A DNA stretch of 8,982 bases from Thiotrichales bacterium (GTDB lineage Bacteria > Pseudomonadota > Gammaproteobacteria > JAAZVR01), in NCBI GenBank assembly GCA_018623305.1, contig JAAZVR010000034.1:1-8982 (forward strand), in the 5' to 3' direction. The position numbers and the translations under genes are program-made. Position 1 is the first letter of the stretch; every line of letters starts with the position of its first letter. This document shows, in pieces, positions 1-7,212 of the stretch. The notes beneath the pieces were generated by a model, which was given only the letters and a program-made list of their open reading frames with translations, made no database searches and had not been told where the DNA came from.

Positions 1-258
1 CATCTCTTTATCACCCATACGCAAGGCTTTGCGCATTTCTTCTTCATTCCAGCTCAAATCTTGAGAAATTCGACTGTAACGAATCAAATTTGCTGAGTGA
101 CAAGAAGAACAATTTTGAACAAATGTTTGAGCACCACGCTTTAAAGATTCCACATCACGAATATCGTTTTGTGGATCGTCTAAAGGAAAGGCACTTTTAC
201 CACCTGCCAGCGCCAAAGAAGGCACCAGCATGATTAGCATTAAAATACGTTTCATCAT
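1..258 (-). CDS. petC: Cytochrome c1 of the bc1 complex (5' part; cut by window edge)
   Basis: Only the first 86 codons are present; the gene runs off the left edge. The product is the haem c subunit of ubiquinol-cytochrome c reductase, which passes electrons from the Rieske centre to a soluble cytochrome c on the periplasmic side. A Sec signal peptide is visible: MMKR, then a hydrophobic core, then a likely cleavage after ALA at about residue 18. A c-type haem motif CSSCH follows at residues 50-54. The distal methionine ligand and C-terminal membrane anchor lie outside the window. The start is the first of two tandem ATGs (258-256); it overlaps the petB stop as ATGA and has a purine-rich GAGGG upstream inside petB. 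The second ATG (255-253) would also work. The identity rests on the haem motif, signal peptide and position after petA and petB. Confidence 0.93.
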   Translation of the reverse strand, partial: MMKRILMLIMLVPSLALAGGKSAFPLDDPQNDIRDVESLKRGAQTFVQNCSSCHSANLIRYSRISQDLSWNEEEMRKALRMGDKEM

Positions 259-1484
259 TTCGTCACCCTCTCTGGAACAGGCTTACATTTTTCAATCTTC
301 GTATACCAAGGCATCAAGATGAAGTACAAGAAATACAATGTCGTGAAAATTTGCGCCATCAAAGTGTACGTCGGCGTTGAAGGCTGAGTACCCAAGAAAC
401 CAAGAATCACAAAGCTCACAACGAAAATTGCCAATGCCACTTTAGACATCCATCCACGGTAACGCATTGAACGTACAGGAGAACGATCCAACCAAGGCAA
501 TACAAACATAATCGCAATCGCACCACCCATCGCAATCACACCTAATAACTTATCAGGCACTGCTCGTAAAATTGCATAGTAAGGCGTGAAATACCAAACA
601 GGCGCAATATGCTCGGGTGTTTTCAACGGATCTGCTGGTTCGAAGTTAGGTGGCTCAATAAAGTAACCTCCACCTTCTGGCATAAAGAACATGACAAATG
701 CAAAGATGAATAGGAAAACAACAGCACCCATCAAATCCTTAGTTGAGTAATAAGGGTGGAACGGGATACCATCAACTGGGATGCCGTTTTCATCTTTCTT
801 ATCTTTGATTTCAATACCATCTGGGTTATTCGACCCTACATGGTGCAAAGAAACAATATGCAAAAATACCAATAAAACCAATACCAATGGCAAAGCAATC
901 ACGTGAATCGCAAAGAAACGGTTTAACGTTGCGTCAGAAATAACGTAGTCACCACGAATCCAAATAGCCAACGTTTCACCGACGTATGGAATTGCTCCAA
1001 ACAGTGAAATGATAACCTGCGCTCCCCAGTATGACATTTGACCCCATGGCAGCAAATAGCCCATGAATGCTTCAGCCATCAAAACAAGGAAAATCACACA
1101 GCCAATAATCCAAATCAGCTCGCGCGGACCTTTATAAGAGCCGTACAACAATCCACGGAACATATGCAGATACACAACAATAAAGAAGAATGATGCGCCT
1201 GTTGAGTGCATATAGCGAATCAGCCAGCCCCACTCAACATCTCGCATGATATATTCAACAGAGTTGAACGCTTCTGATGCATCTGGCTTATAGCTCATCG
1301 TCAACCAAATACCTGATACGATTTGAATCACCAAAGTCAAAATAGCTAAGGCGCCAAAGAAATACCAGAAATTGAAGTTTTTAGGTGCATAGTATTGAGC
1401 TAAATGCTCATTCCATACCTGAGTAGCAGGGAATCGTTTATCCACCCACTCCATCATATTTACTTTCTTATCTTGCTCGCTCAT
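255..1484 (-). CDS. petB: Cytochrome b subunit of the cytochrome bc1 complex
   Basis: This 409-residue integral membrane protein carries both b haems and the two quinone sites of ubiquinol-cytochrome c reductase. Length matches full-length proteobacterial cytochrome b with eight membrane helices. Visible landmarks are the haem ligand pairs H93/H107 and H194/H209, a likely Qi-site histidine H214 before GSNNP, the segment PFHPYYSTKD (residues 241-250, whose D250 corresponds to the Qi-site aspartate), and the Qo-site motif at 295-298. That motif reads PVWY rather than the mitochondrial and alphaproteobacterial PEWY. The second haem pair is 15 residues apart, one more than in mitochondrial cytochrome b. 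The ATG at 1484 overlaps the petA stop as ATGA, with GAGGAG eight bases upstream, so translation is probably coupled to petA. The stop overlaps petC in the same way. Some genomes call this gene fbcB or cytB. Confidence 0.98.
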   Translation of the reverse strand: MSEQDKKVNMMEWVDKRFPATQVWNEHLAQYYAPKNFNFWYFFGALAILTLVIQIVSGIWLTMSYKPDASEAFNSVEYIMRDVEWGWLIRYMHSTGASFFFIVVYLHMFRGLLYGSYKGPRELIWIIGCVIFLVLMAEAFMGYLLPWGQMSYWGAQVIISLFGAIPYVGETLAIWIRGDYVISDATLNRFFAIHVIALPLVLVLLVFLHIVSLHHVGSNNPDGIEIKDKKDENGIPVDGIPFHPYYSTKDLMGAVVFLFIFAFVMFFMPEGGGYFIEPPNFEPADPLKTPEHIAPVWYFTPYYAILRAVPDKLLGVIAMGGAIAIMFVLPWLDRSPVRSMRYRGWMSKVALAIFVVSFVILGFLGTQPSTPTYTLMAQIFTTLYFLYFILMPWYTKIEKCKPVPERVTK

Positions 1485-2077
1485 GCTGTGAACTCCTCTG
1501 GATGCTCACCAACCAATACCGTTGCATCATCAATGAAACGATAAGGTGGAACTTCAAGGTTTGTTGGCGCAGGTACTGACTGATAAACACGACCTGCAAT
1601 GTCAAATTTTGACCCATGACAAGGACAGAAGAAACCACCCTTCCAGTCAGCACCCAAATCTTCTGCTGACATTTCTGGACGGTATAAAGGTGCACAACCC
1701 AAATGTGTACACACGCCGACCAACACCAAAATTTCTGGCTTAATAGAACGATGCTCGTTCACAGCATATTTAGGCTGTTGCTCTTCCGCTGAATCAGGAT
1801 CTCGCAAATTATCACGCACCGTAGGCAATGCATCTAAAAGCTCTGGCGTACGCTTGACAATCCAAACAGGCTTACCACGCCACTCCACGGTGATCATCTG
1901 ACCTTCCTGAAGTTTAGAAATATCTACCTTAACAGGTGCCCCAGCCGCTTGAGCTTTTGCACTCGGCTGCCAAGAGCTTACAAAAGGCACTGCAAGATGT
2001 GCAGCACCCACCCCACCGACAACGCCCGTTGCGATGGTTAAAAACTTACGTCGTTTTAAATCGACTTCTTGTGTCAT
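1481..2077 (-). CDS. petA: Rieske iron-sulfur subunit of the cytochrome bc1 complex
   Basis: The product is the [2Fe-2S] subunit that takes the first electron from quinol at the Qo site and delivers it to cytochrome c1. With the start at 2077 it has 198 residues. A twin-arginine export signal (KRRKFLT, about residues 8-14) precedes a hydrophobic stretch, ATGVVGGVGAAHLAVPF, that normally stays as an uncleaved membrane anchor. The cluster-binding motifs are CTHLGC (123-128) and CPCHGS (151-156), giving ligands C123, H125, C151 and H154, with C128 and C153 as the disulfide pair. The frame stays open to an upstream ATG at 2113 (210 residues), but that start has no Shine-Dalgarno sequence. The ATG at 2077 has GGGGA five bases away, and a twin-arginine pair near residue 10 is typical. 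The gene leads the petABC unit, and its stop overlaps petB. Confidence 0.97.
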   Translation of the reverse strand: MTQEVDLKRRKFLTIATGVVGGVGAAHLAVPFVSSWQPSAKAQAAGAPVKVDISKLQEGQMITVEWRGKPVWIVKRTPELLDALPTVRDNLRDPDSAEEQQPKYAVNEHRSIKPEILVLVGVCTHLGCAPLYRPEMSAEDLGADWKGGFFCPCHGSKFDIAGRVYQSVPAPTNLEVPPYRFIDDATVLVGEHPEEFTA

Positions 2078-2082
2078 AGCAA

Positions 2083-2087
2083 TCCCC
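2083..2087 (-). promoter_or_regulatory. Ribosome binding site that decides the petA start
   Basis: On the minus strand, GGGGA is followed by five bases and then the ATG at 2077-2075. The other in-frame ATG, 36 bases upstream at 2113, is preceded by an AT-rich stretch (TTCTTTAATTAG) without a comparable purine block. This supports the 198-residue Rieske protein. Confidence 0.7.
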
Positions 2088-2111
2088 AATGACCGGATTA
2101 GTTCGGACAAC

Positions 2112-2166
2112 ATTCTAATTAAAGAAATTTATCCGCACCAATAAATATTTACTATAAGGCTATCAA
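2112..2166 (-). promoter_or_regulatory. Candidate promoter region for petABC
   Basis: The nif3-petA spacer is the only intergenic gap in the window large enough for a promoter, and it is much richer in A+T than the flanking genes. Two weak sigma70-like possibilities can be read on the minus strand. One is TTGGTG (2141-2136) with TAGAAT (2117-2112) at 18-base spacing, giving a short leader to the 2077 start. The other is TATAGT (2156-2151), which lacks a convincing -35 box. Neither is a strong consensus match, so the location is supported mainly by the layout. A GGCT/AGCC pair around 2157-2170 is too short to call a terminator for the upstream genes. Confidence 0.35.
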
Positions 2167-2177
2167 AAGCCGGTTAA

Positions 2178-2924
2178 TTACACAGGATTATATAGATTAA
2201 TAAAGTGATGGTCTAAAGCAAATCTGTCCGCTAAATGCTCGCCTAACGCTTTTACACCGAAGGTTTCTGTCGCGTGGTGCCCTGCTGCAATGTAATGAAT
2301 CCCTAATTCAGCAGCCAAATGCGTTGTTCTCTCAGACACTTCACCGCTGATAAACACATCTGCACCTTGCTCATAGGCCTGCTCTATATAATCTTGAGCC
2401 GCGCCTGTACACCAAGCCACTGTTTGAACCTGTTCAGGCCCACCCGATAAATGCAATGCATCTCGTTCTGTGGCTTGAATCACTCGTTGCACAAAATCCT
2501 GGATCGACTCCAGTGCATCAAGCTTGCCTAATCTAACCAAAGCCGAATCGTCCTCAGTCAAATCAGTCAGGCTTAAAGCATCGCCCAAAAGTCGGTTATT
2601 TCCTAACTCACGATGCAAATCCAAAGGCAAATGGTAGGCCATCAAATTCACATCATTCAGCATTAAGGCCTTGATTCGTCGGCCTTTCATGCCTGTAATC
2701 GTTTGCGATTCACCTTTCCAAAAATAACCGTGGTGAACTAATAAAGCATCCGCATTCAGTTCAATGGCCTTATCAATCAAGGCCTGACTTGCGGTTACAC
2801 CTGAAACAATCGTTTGAATCTCTGTTGTGCCTTCTACCTGCAGACCATTCGGGCAATAATCTTTAATCGACTCTACCGCTAAATAGTCATTTAAATATGC
2901 CAACAATTCAGCACGATTAACCAC
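2178..2924 (-). CDS. Nif3/YbgI-family (DUF34) dinuclear metal-centre protein
   Basis: The 248-residue product has the full length of the compact bacterial YbgI form, without the inserted domain seen in longer Gram-positive members. Metal-binding residues of the family are in place: H64 and H65 in LVHHGYFW, D102 in YHLPLD, and H216 and E220 in GHHATETFG. The positions sit one residue after those of E. coli YbgI. The N-terminal YCPNGLQVEG segment is also typical. The family forms toroidal hexamers with two metals per subunit. Its biochemical role is unsettled; GTP cyclohydrolase-like and metal-handling functions have been proposed. The start is GTG (2924-2922), lying inside the last codons of hisC with an 8-base overlap. 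An unusually good GAGGTGA stands just upstream, and no ATG alternative is nearby. It is the last gene before the spacer that precedes petA. Confidence 0.95.
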   Translation of the reverse strand: MVNRAELLAYLNDYLAVESIKDYCPNGLQVEGTTEIQTIVSGVTASQALIDKAIELNADALLVHHGYFWKGESQTITGMKGRRIKALMLNDVNLMAYHLPLDLHRELGNNRLLGDALSLTDLTEDDSALVRLGKLDALESIQDFVQRVIQATERDALHLSGGPEQVQTVAWCTGAAQDYIEQAYEQGADVFISGEVSERTTHLAAELGIHYIAAGHHATETFGVKALGEHLADRFALDHHFINLYNPV

Positions 2925-4005
2925 GAATCACCTCAAGCGTAGCGTTTAAGGCCTGCATAAATTGTGCATTTTCTTCAGGTGTTGATACCGTAATTCGCAA
3001 ACAATCTTGCAAAGCAGGATCATGGCCAGACAGATTTTTAATCAATACGCCGCGCGTTTTAAGGCCTTCAAAAATCGGCAACGCTTCGCCCTCACCCACT
3101 CGAACAAGAATAAAGTTCGCTTGCGTTGGGTAGACTTGAAAGCCATCAATCTGAGCCAGCTCATCCATCAACGACGTTCGCTGCTCACACAATTCTGCCG
3201 CCTGTGCCTGCAAAATATCGTGATGCTCCAAAGCAAACTGAACTGACATTTGCGTCAATACATTGATGTTGTACGGCATTCGAACTTTATTGATCTCTTC
3301 AATAATTTCTGGCGAACCAACAAGGAAGCCTAAACGAAGCCCAGCCAAACCGACTTTAGACACCGTTCGCATCACCATCACGTTGTCGTAATTCAACACA
3401 CGCTCGATGTAGCTGTCTTCAGAAAATGCGTAATAAGCCTCATCAATAATGACCCAACCGTCAGCTGCCTCAATAATCGCTTCGATATCATCTCGCTTGA
3501 ACAAATTACCTGTTGGATTATTTGGGTAGGCCAAGAAAATCAACGCAGGTTGTTCTGATTCAATCAAAGCCAAAGTCGCTTCTAAATCGATATCGAAGTC
3601 GGCCGTTAAAGGCACCGATACAAACGGCATATCGACAAACTTCGCAGTCATTTCATACATCACGAAAGTTGGTGTAGGCGCCATAACCGCGCCGCCCTGC
3701 ATGGATAACATCATCAACTGAATCAGTTCATCAGATCCATTACCCAGAATAATGTCTGCGCCATCTGGCACATTCATTTCAGACTTGATCAAGTCAATCA
3801 AAGTCTCAGGTCGTGGCGATGGATAGCGGTTAATTTGCGCAGCCTCAAGACACGAAAGCCATTCATTACGAACGGCTTCTGGCCAAGTGTAGGGATTTTC
3901 CATCGCATCCAATTTAATCATCTTGCCTGGATCGGCAACATGATAAGCCTTGAGTGCGCGAATTTCCGGGCGCACCCAACGCTCAATCATTGACTGAACG
4001 CTCAT
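2917..4005 (-). CDS. hisC: Histidinol-phosphate aminotransferase
   Basis: This PLP enzyme moves an amino group between glutamate and imidazole acetol phosphate to give L-histidinol phosphate. At 362 residues it is a normal fold-type I aminotransferase of the HisC family. Visible motifs are the N-terminal LDAMENP (residues 32-38), LGNGSDELI (87-95), YPNNPTG (160-166), IIDEAYYAF (186-194, with D188 contacting the PLP pyridine nitrogen), SKVGLAGLRLGF (216-227, with Schiff-base lysine K217 and phosphate-binding R224) and LRITV (336-340, with R337 for the substrate carboxylate). It follows hisD after one base. The ATG at 4005 has AAAGGA six or so bases upstream, inside the end of hisD. Such aminotransferases can also accept aromatic substrates, but the hisG-hisD neighbours make histidine synthesis the likely role. 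Confidence 0.97.
   Translation of the reverse strand: MSVQSMIERWVRPEIRALKAYHVADPGKMIKLDAMENPYTWPEAVRNEWLSCLEAAQINRYPSPRPETLIDLIKSEMNVPDGADIILGNGSDELIQLMMLSMQGGAVMAPTPTFVMYEMTAKFVDMPFVSVPLTADFDIDLEATLALIESEQPALIFLAYPNNPTGNLFKRDDIEAIIEAADGWVIIDEAYYAFSEDSYIERVLNYDNVMVMRTVSKVGLAGLRLGFLVGSPEIIEEINKVRMPYNINVLTQMSVQFALEHHDILQAQAAELCEQRTSLMDELAQIDGFQVYPTQANFILVRVGEGEALPIFEGLKTRGVLIKNLSGHDPALQDCLRITVSTPEENAQFMQALNATLEVIRG
2928..2934 (-). promoter_or_regulatory. Strong ribosome binding site for the GTG-started nif3-like gene
   Basis: GAGGTGA on the minus strand, inside the 3' end of hisC, ends three bases before the GTG at 2924; the GAGG core is six bases away. It is one of the better Shine-Dalgarno matches in the window and supports the GTG start. 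Confidence 0.65.
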
Positions 4006-4006
4006 A

Positions 4007-5305
4007 TTAATCCTTTAAACGGTATTCTGCAGAACGCGCGTGCGCAGTTAGGCCTTCACCGTGAGCTAACTCTGACGCATAACGCCCTAAGAAGTCAGAA
4101 CCTTCTGGCGAACACATAATCAAGCTTGAACGCTTCTGGAAGTCATAAACACCCAAAGGGGAAGAGAAGCGCGCCGTACGAGACGTTGGCAATACGTGGT
4201 TTGGACCTGCACAGTAATCACCCAAAGCCTCAGCCGTGTAACGACCCATGAAGATCGCACCAGCGTGTTTGATAGACTCAACCAATTTCACAGGATCTTC
4301 GACTGACAATTCCAAATGCTCTGGTGAAACATAGTTGCTCACTTTAGCTGCTTCATCCAAATCTTTCGCAATAACCATCGCGCCACGCGCTTCAATTGAC
4401 GCATTAATAATCTCTGCACGCGGCATTTCTTGAATCAATTTATCAATACTCGCTTGCACTTGATCAGCAAATTCATCACTTGTACACACCAAAATGACCT
4501 GAGCATCTTCGTCATGCTCTGCTTGAGAGAACAAATCCATCGCGATCCAATCTGGATTAGTATCACCATCGCAGATGACCAAAATTTCTGAAGGCCCCGC
4601 AATCATATCGATACCTACCGTACCGAAAACCATGCCCTTCGCTGTCGCAACGAAAATATTACCAGGACCCACAATCTTATCCACGGCTGGAACTGTTTCT
4701 GTACCGTAAGCCAAAGCCGCAACCGCTTGTGCACCGCCCAATGTAAAGACACGATCCACTCCACACACTGCCGCAGCTGCAAACACCATATCATTGACTT
4801 GATCGTCAGGCGTTGGCACAACCATAATCAACTCTTCAACGCCCGCTACTTTCGCAGGGATCGCATTCATAATTACAGATGAAGGGTAAGCCGCTTTTCC
4901 GCCTGGCACATACAAACCAACGCGATCCAATGGCGTCACTTTCTGACCCAACATAGTGCCGTCTGCTTCCGTGTAAGACCATGATTCTTGAACTTGTTTT
5001 TCATGATACTGACGCACTCGCTCTGCGGCAAACTCTAATGCTTCGCGTTGAGCTGCAGGAATCGTTTTAAGTGCTTCTTCTAGCTTTTCTTTAGGAATCT
5101 CTAGTTGAGAACCTTCTGTCGCTGAGATACGATCAAATTTTTGACTATATTCAATCAATGCCTCATCACCGCGCGTTTTGACATTTTTCAAAACATCACG
5201 AACGATTGTATTGACCTTGTCATCTGACACGGATTCCCATGCTAACAAAGCCTCTAATTCAGCCCAAAAATTATCTGCAGAAGTGCTTAAACGTCTCATT
5301 TTCAT
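4007..5305 (-). CDS. hisD: Histidinol dehydrogenase
   Basis: The product catalyses the last two steps of histidine synthesis, the NAD-dependent four-electron oxidation of L-histidinol to L-histidine through the aldehyde. Its 432 residues are the normal bacterial length. Zinc ligands typical of the family are present: Q261 and H264 in FSQAEHD, D363 in LGDYCAGP and H422 in AHARS. The catalytic pair E329/H330 sits in VSPEHLE. Other landmarks are YVPGGKAAYPSS (132-143), GGAQAVAALAYGT (190-202) and the GPGN loop (213-216). The ATG at 5305 overlaps the hisG stop as ATGA. A GGATGA lies about eight bases upstream, whereas an alternative ATG two codons later (5299) has none. No active-site residue appears altered. 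Confidence 0.98.
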   Translation of the reverse strand: MKMRRLSTSADNFWAELEALLAWESVSDDKVNTIVRDVLKNVKTRGDEALIEYSQKFDRISATEGSQLEIPKEKLEEALKTIPAAQREALEFAAERVRQYHEKQVQESWSYTEADGTMLGQKVTPLDRVGLYVPGGKAAYPSSVIMNAIPAKVAGVEELIMVVPTPDDQVNDMVFAAAAVCGVDRVFTLGGAQAVAALAYGTETVPAVDKIVGPGNIFVATAKGMVFGTVGIDMIAGPSEILVICDGDTNPDWIAMDLFSQAEHDEDAQVILVCTSDEFADQVQASIDKLIQEMPRAEIINASIEARGAMVIAKDLDEAAKVSNYVSPEHLELSVEDPVKLVESIKHAGAIFMGRYTAEALGDYCAGPNHVLPTSRTARFSSPLGVYDFQKRSSLIMCSPEGSDFLGRYASELAHGEGLTAHARSAEYRLKD

Positions 5306-5943
5306 GCTAATTCATCCATTACTTTTTTAAATTCTTCAACAAAAGGTTTCAGTAAATCATCTTTAGTTTTCATTGACGATTGGTTCACAATCAAGCGCGA
5401 ACTCACATCGTAAATATGTTCTGTTGGAACAAGGTTATTCGCTTTCAACGTATTCCCTGTATCCACTAAATCAACAATCTTGTCTGCTAAGCCAACCAAC
5501 GGCGCAAGCTCCATGGAGCCGTATAATTTAATCAAATCCACTTGCTGGCCTTGTGCATCAAAATAGGCTTTTGCCGATTTCATGTATTTTGTTGCTACAC
5601 GAATACGACCTTTGTCACCCGCGTAATCTTTATGCTCAGCAACCATTAACTTACACTGTGCAATACGCAAATCCAACATTTCGTATAGGCCATTACCACC
5701 ATGTTCGACGATTGAATCTTTACCTGCCACACCGACATCTGCCGCGCCATATTCTACGTAAGTCGGAGCATCTGTTGCTCGCACAACAACCGCTTTAATA
5801 TGGTCGTGATTAGTATCCAAAATCAATTTACGCGTGGTTTTAATATCATCCACGATTTCAATACCCATCTTCGCTAGCAAAGGCAAAGTGTCTTTCAAAA
5901 TACGCCCTTTTGAAAGCGCAATCGTAATGGTTTTATCTGTCAT
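5302..5943 (-). CDS. hisG: ATP phosphoribosyltransferase, short form (catalytic subunit)
   Basis: HisG condenses ATP with PRPP to give N1-(5-phosphoribosyl)-ATP, the first and feedback-controlled step of histidine synthesis. The protein has only 213 residues and stops after the two catalytic domains. It lacks the roughly 80-residue C-terminal regulatory domain of long forms such as that of E. coli. Visible motifs are ALSKGRI (9-15), VRATDAPTYVEYGAADVG (54-71) and the PRPP-binding region from YGSMELAP through IVDLVDTGNTL (141-166). Short HisG proteins work as a hetero-octamer with HisZ, a catalytically dead HisRS relative that supplies activation and histidine inhibition. No hisZ is present here. 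The gene follows murA after nine bases; its AAGGA overlaps the murA stop, and its own stop overlaps hisD. Confidence 0.97.
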   Translation of the reverse strand: MTDKTITIALSKGRILKDTLPLLAKMGIEIVDDIKTTRKLILDTNHDHIKAVVVRATDAPTYVEYGAADVGVAGKDSIVEHGGNGLYEMLDLRIAQCKLMVAEHKDYAGDKGRIRVATKYMKSAKAYFDAQGQQVDLIKLYGSMELAPLVGLADKIVDLVDTGNTLKANNLVPTEHIYDVSSRLIVNQSSMKTKDDLLKPFVEEFKKVMDELA

Positions 5944-5952
5944 AACTTTTCC

Positions 5953-7212
5953 TTAGGCATGCAAACGTTTAATCGTTGCACCCAAACTTCCTAATTTTTC
6001 TTCAATTCTTTCGTAACCACGGTCGATATGGTGCACTTGCTCAATCAGTGTATCGCCTTTCGCAACCAAGGCCGCTAGCACCATACACGCTGACGCTCGT
6101 AAATCTGTGGCACTGACTGTTGCACCGACTAGGTTTTGAACACCTTTTACAGTCGCACAACGACCATCCAGCTGAATGTCTGCCTTCATTTTAAGCAACT
6201 CCGGAACATGCATAAAACGATTTTCAAACACCGTTTCTATAACCGTCGAATCTCCATTCGCTACTGCGTTCAGTGCTAAAAACTGCGCTTGCATATCCGT
6301 TGGAAAATCAGGATATGGTGCTGTTTCGATATTAACTGGCACAGGAGAACGACCCTGCATATCGACTTCTATCCAATCACTTCCTACGGTGACTTCGGCT
6401 CCCGCCTGAATCAACTTTTCTGTAATCAATTGCAAATGCTCAACATTCACATGATTCACTCTCACGCATCCACCGGTTATCGCTGCAGCAACCATATAAG
6501 TCCCTGCCTCGATTCTATCTGCAACAACAGCGTACTCAACACCGTGCAGTTTCTCGACACCTTGTATTCTAATTTCTGACGTACCTGCTCCTGAAACCTG
6601 AGCACCCATAGCGTTCAAAAACTCAGCCAAATCAACCACTTCTGGTTCACAAGCTGCATTTTTCAAAACCATTTCACCTTCAGCAAGAACGGCAGCCATC
6701 ATCAAGTTTTCTGTACCAGTCACAGTCACAGGGTGCATTTCAAAAGTCGTCCCTTTTAAACGATCAGCTTTGGCGTGTATAAATCCATCTTCAACCGTTA
6801 TGTCTGCACCCATCGCTCTCAAACCATCCAAATGGATATTGACTGGACGTGCACCTATTGTGCAGCCACCAGGCAGCGCTACTTTTGCCTCACCTTGTTT
6901 GGCCAACAACGGCCCCAAAGCCAAAATAGACGCTCGCATTGATTTCACAATGGCATATGACGCTTCAACTGAAGTCAAATCATTCGCTTGAAATTTGACA
7001 GTCATTCTTTCTGTTAAGCAAACATCCACACCAAAACCAGACAACAGCTGAATGGCGTATGTCACGTCTTGCAGGTGGGGAATATTGCTAAGCTCAACCA
7101 CTTCATCCGTCAGCAAAGTGGCCGCCATCAATGGCAACACAGAGTTTTTTGCTCCAGCAATATCAACTTGGCCTTTTAGGATTGAGCCACCTGTAATGAG
7201 TAATTTATCCAT
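5953..7212 (-). CDS. murA: UDP-N-acetylglucosamine 1-carboxyvinyltransferase
   Basis: MurA transfers enolpyruvate from PEP to UDP-GlcNAc in the cytoplasm, the first committed step of peptidoglycan synthesis. The 419 residues match E. coli MurA in length and register. K22 and N23 lie in GAKNSVLP, R93 in KSMRAS, and C117 in the loop LPGGCTIGARP, with R122 following. C117 is the residue alkylated by fosfomycin, so the usual sensitive (Cys) form is encoded. D306 in PDFPTD is the catalytic base, and D370 (TDLRASA) and R398 (DRGYERIE) are also conserved. The ATG at 7212 overlaps the bolA stop by one base (TAATG). No clear Shine-Dalgarno lies upstream, so translation is probably coupled to bolA. Placement between bolA and hisG is a known beta- and gammaproteobacterial arrangement. 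Confidence 0.98.
   Translation of the reverse strand: MDKLLITGGSILKGQVDIAGAKNSVLPLMAATLLTDEVVELSNIPHLQDVTYAIQLLSGFGVDVCLTERMTVKFQANDLTSVEASYAIVKSMRASILALGPLLAKQGEAKVALPGGCTIGARPVNIHLDGLRAMGADITVEDGFIHAKADRLKGTTFEMHPVTVTGTENLMMAAVLAEGEMVLKNAACEPEVVDLAEFLNAMGAQVSGAGTSEIRIQGVEKLHGVEYAVVADRIEAGTYMVAAAITGGCVRVNHVNVEHLQLITEKLIQAGAEVTVGSDWIEVDMQGRSPVPVNIETAPYPDFPTDMQAQFLALNAVANGDSTVIETVFENRFMHVPELLKMKADIQLDGRCATVKGVQNLVGATVSATDLRASACMVLAALVAKGDTLIEQVHHIDRGYERIEEKLGSLGATIKRLHA

Noticed and set aside
1468..1695. 75-codon minus-strand open frame across the petA-petB junction
   Set aside because: It lies wholly within petA and the petB start in another frame; the product is low-complexity, with no recognisable domain.
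2157..2170. GGCT...AGCC inverted repeat after the nif3-like gene, considered as a terminator
   Set aside because: Only four base pairs of stem and no run of T residues after it on the minus strand.
3007..3246. 79-codon plus-strand frame opposite hisC
   Set aside because: Antisense to a well-conserved aminotransferase coding region, with no family resemblance; explained by codon use of hisC.
5553..5798. 81-codon plus-strand frame opposite hisG
   Set aside because: Histidine- and leucine-rich translation typical of a shadow frame; covers the conserved hisG catalytic region.
6176..6579. Two overlapping plus-strand frames opposite murA
   Set aside because: Both are antisense shadows of conserved murA sequence and overlap each other; neither has a recognisable domain.
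2917..7212. Possibility of an unknown system hidden in the murA-his-nif3 run
   Set aside because: Every gene matches a known family with intact key residues, and there is no leftover non-coding space, repeat or mobile-element sign.
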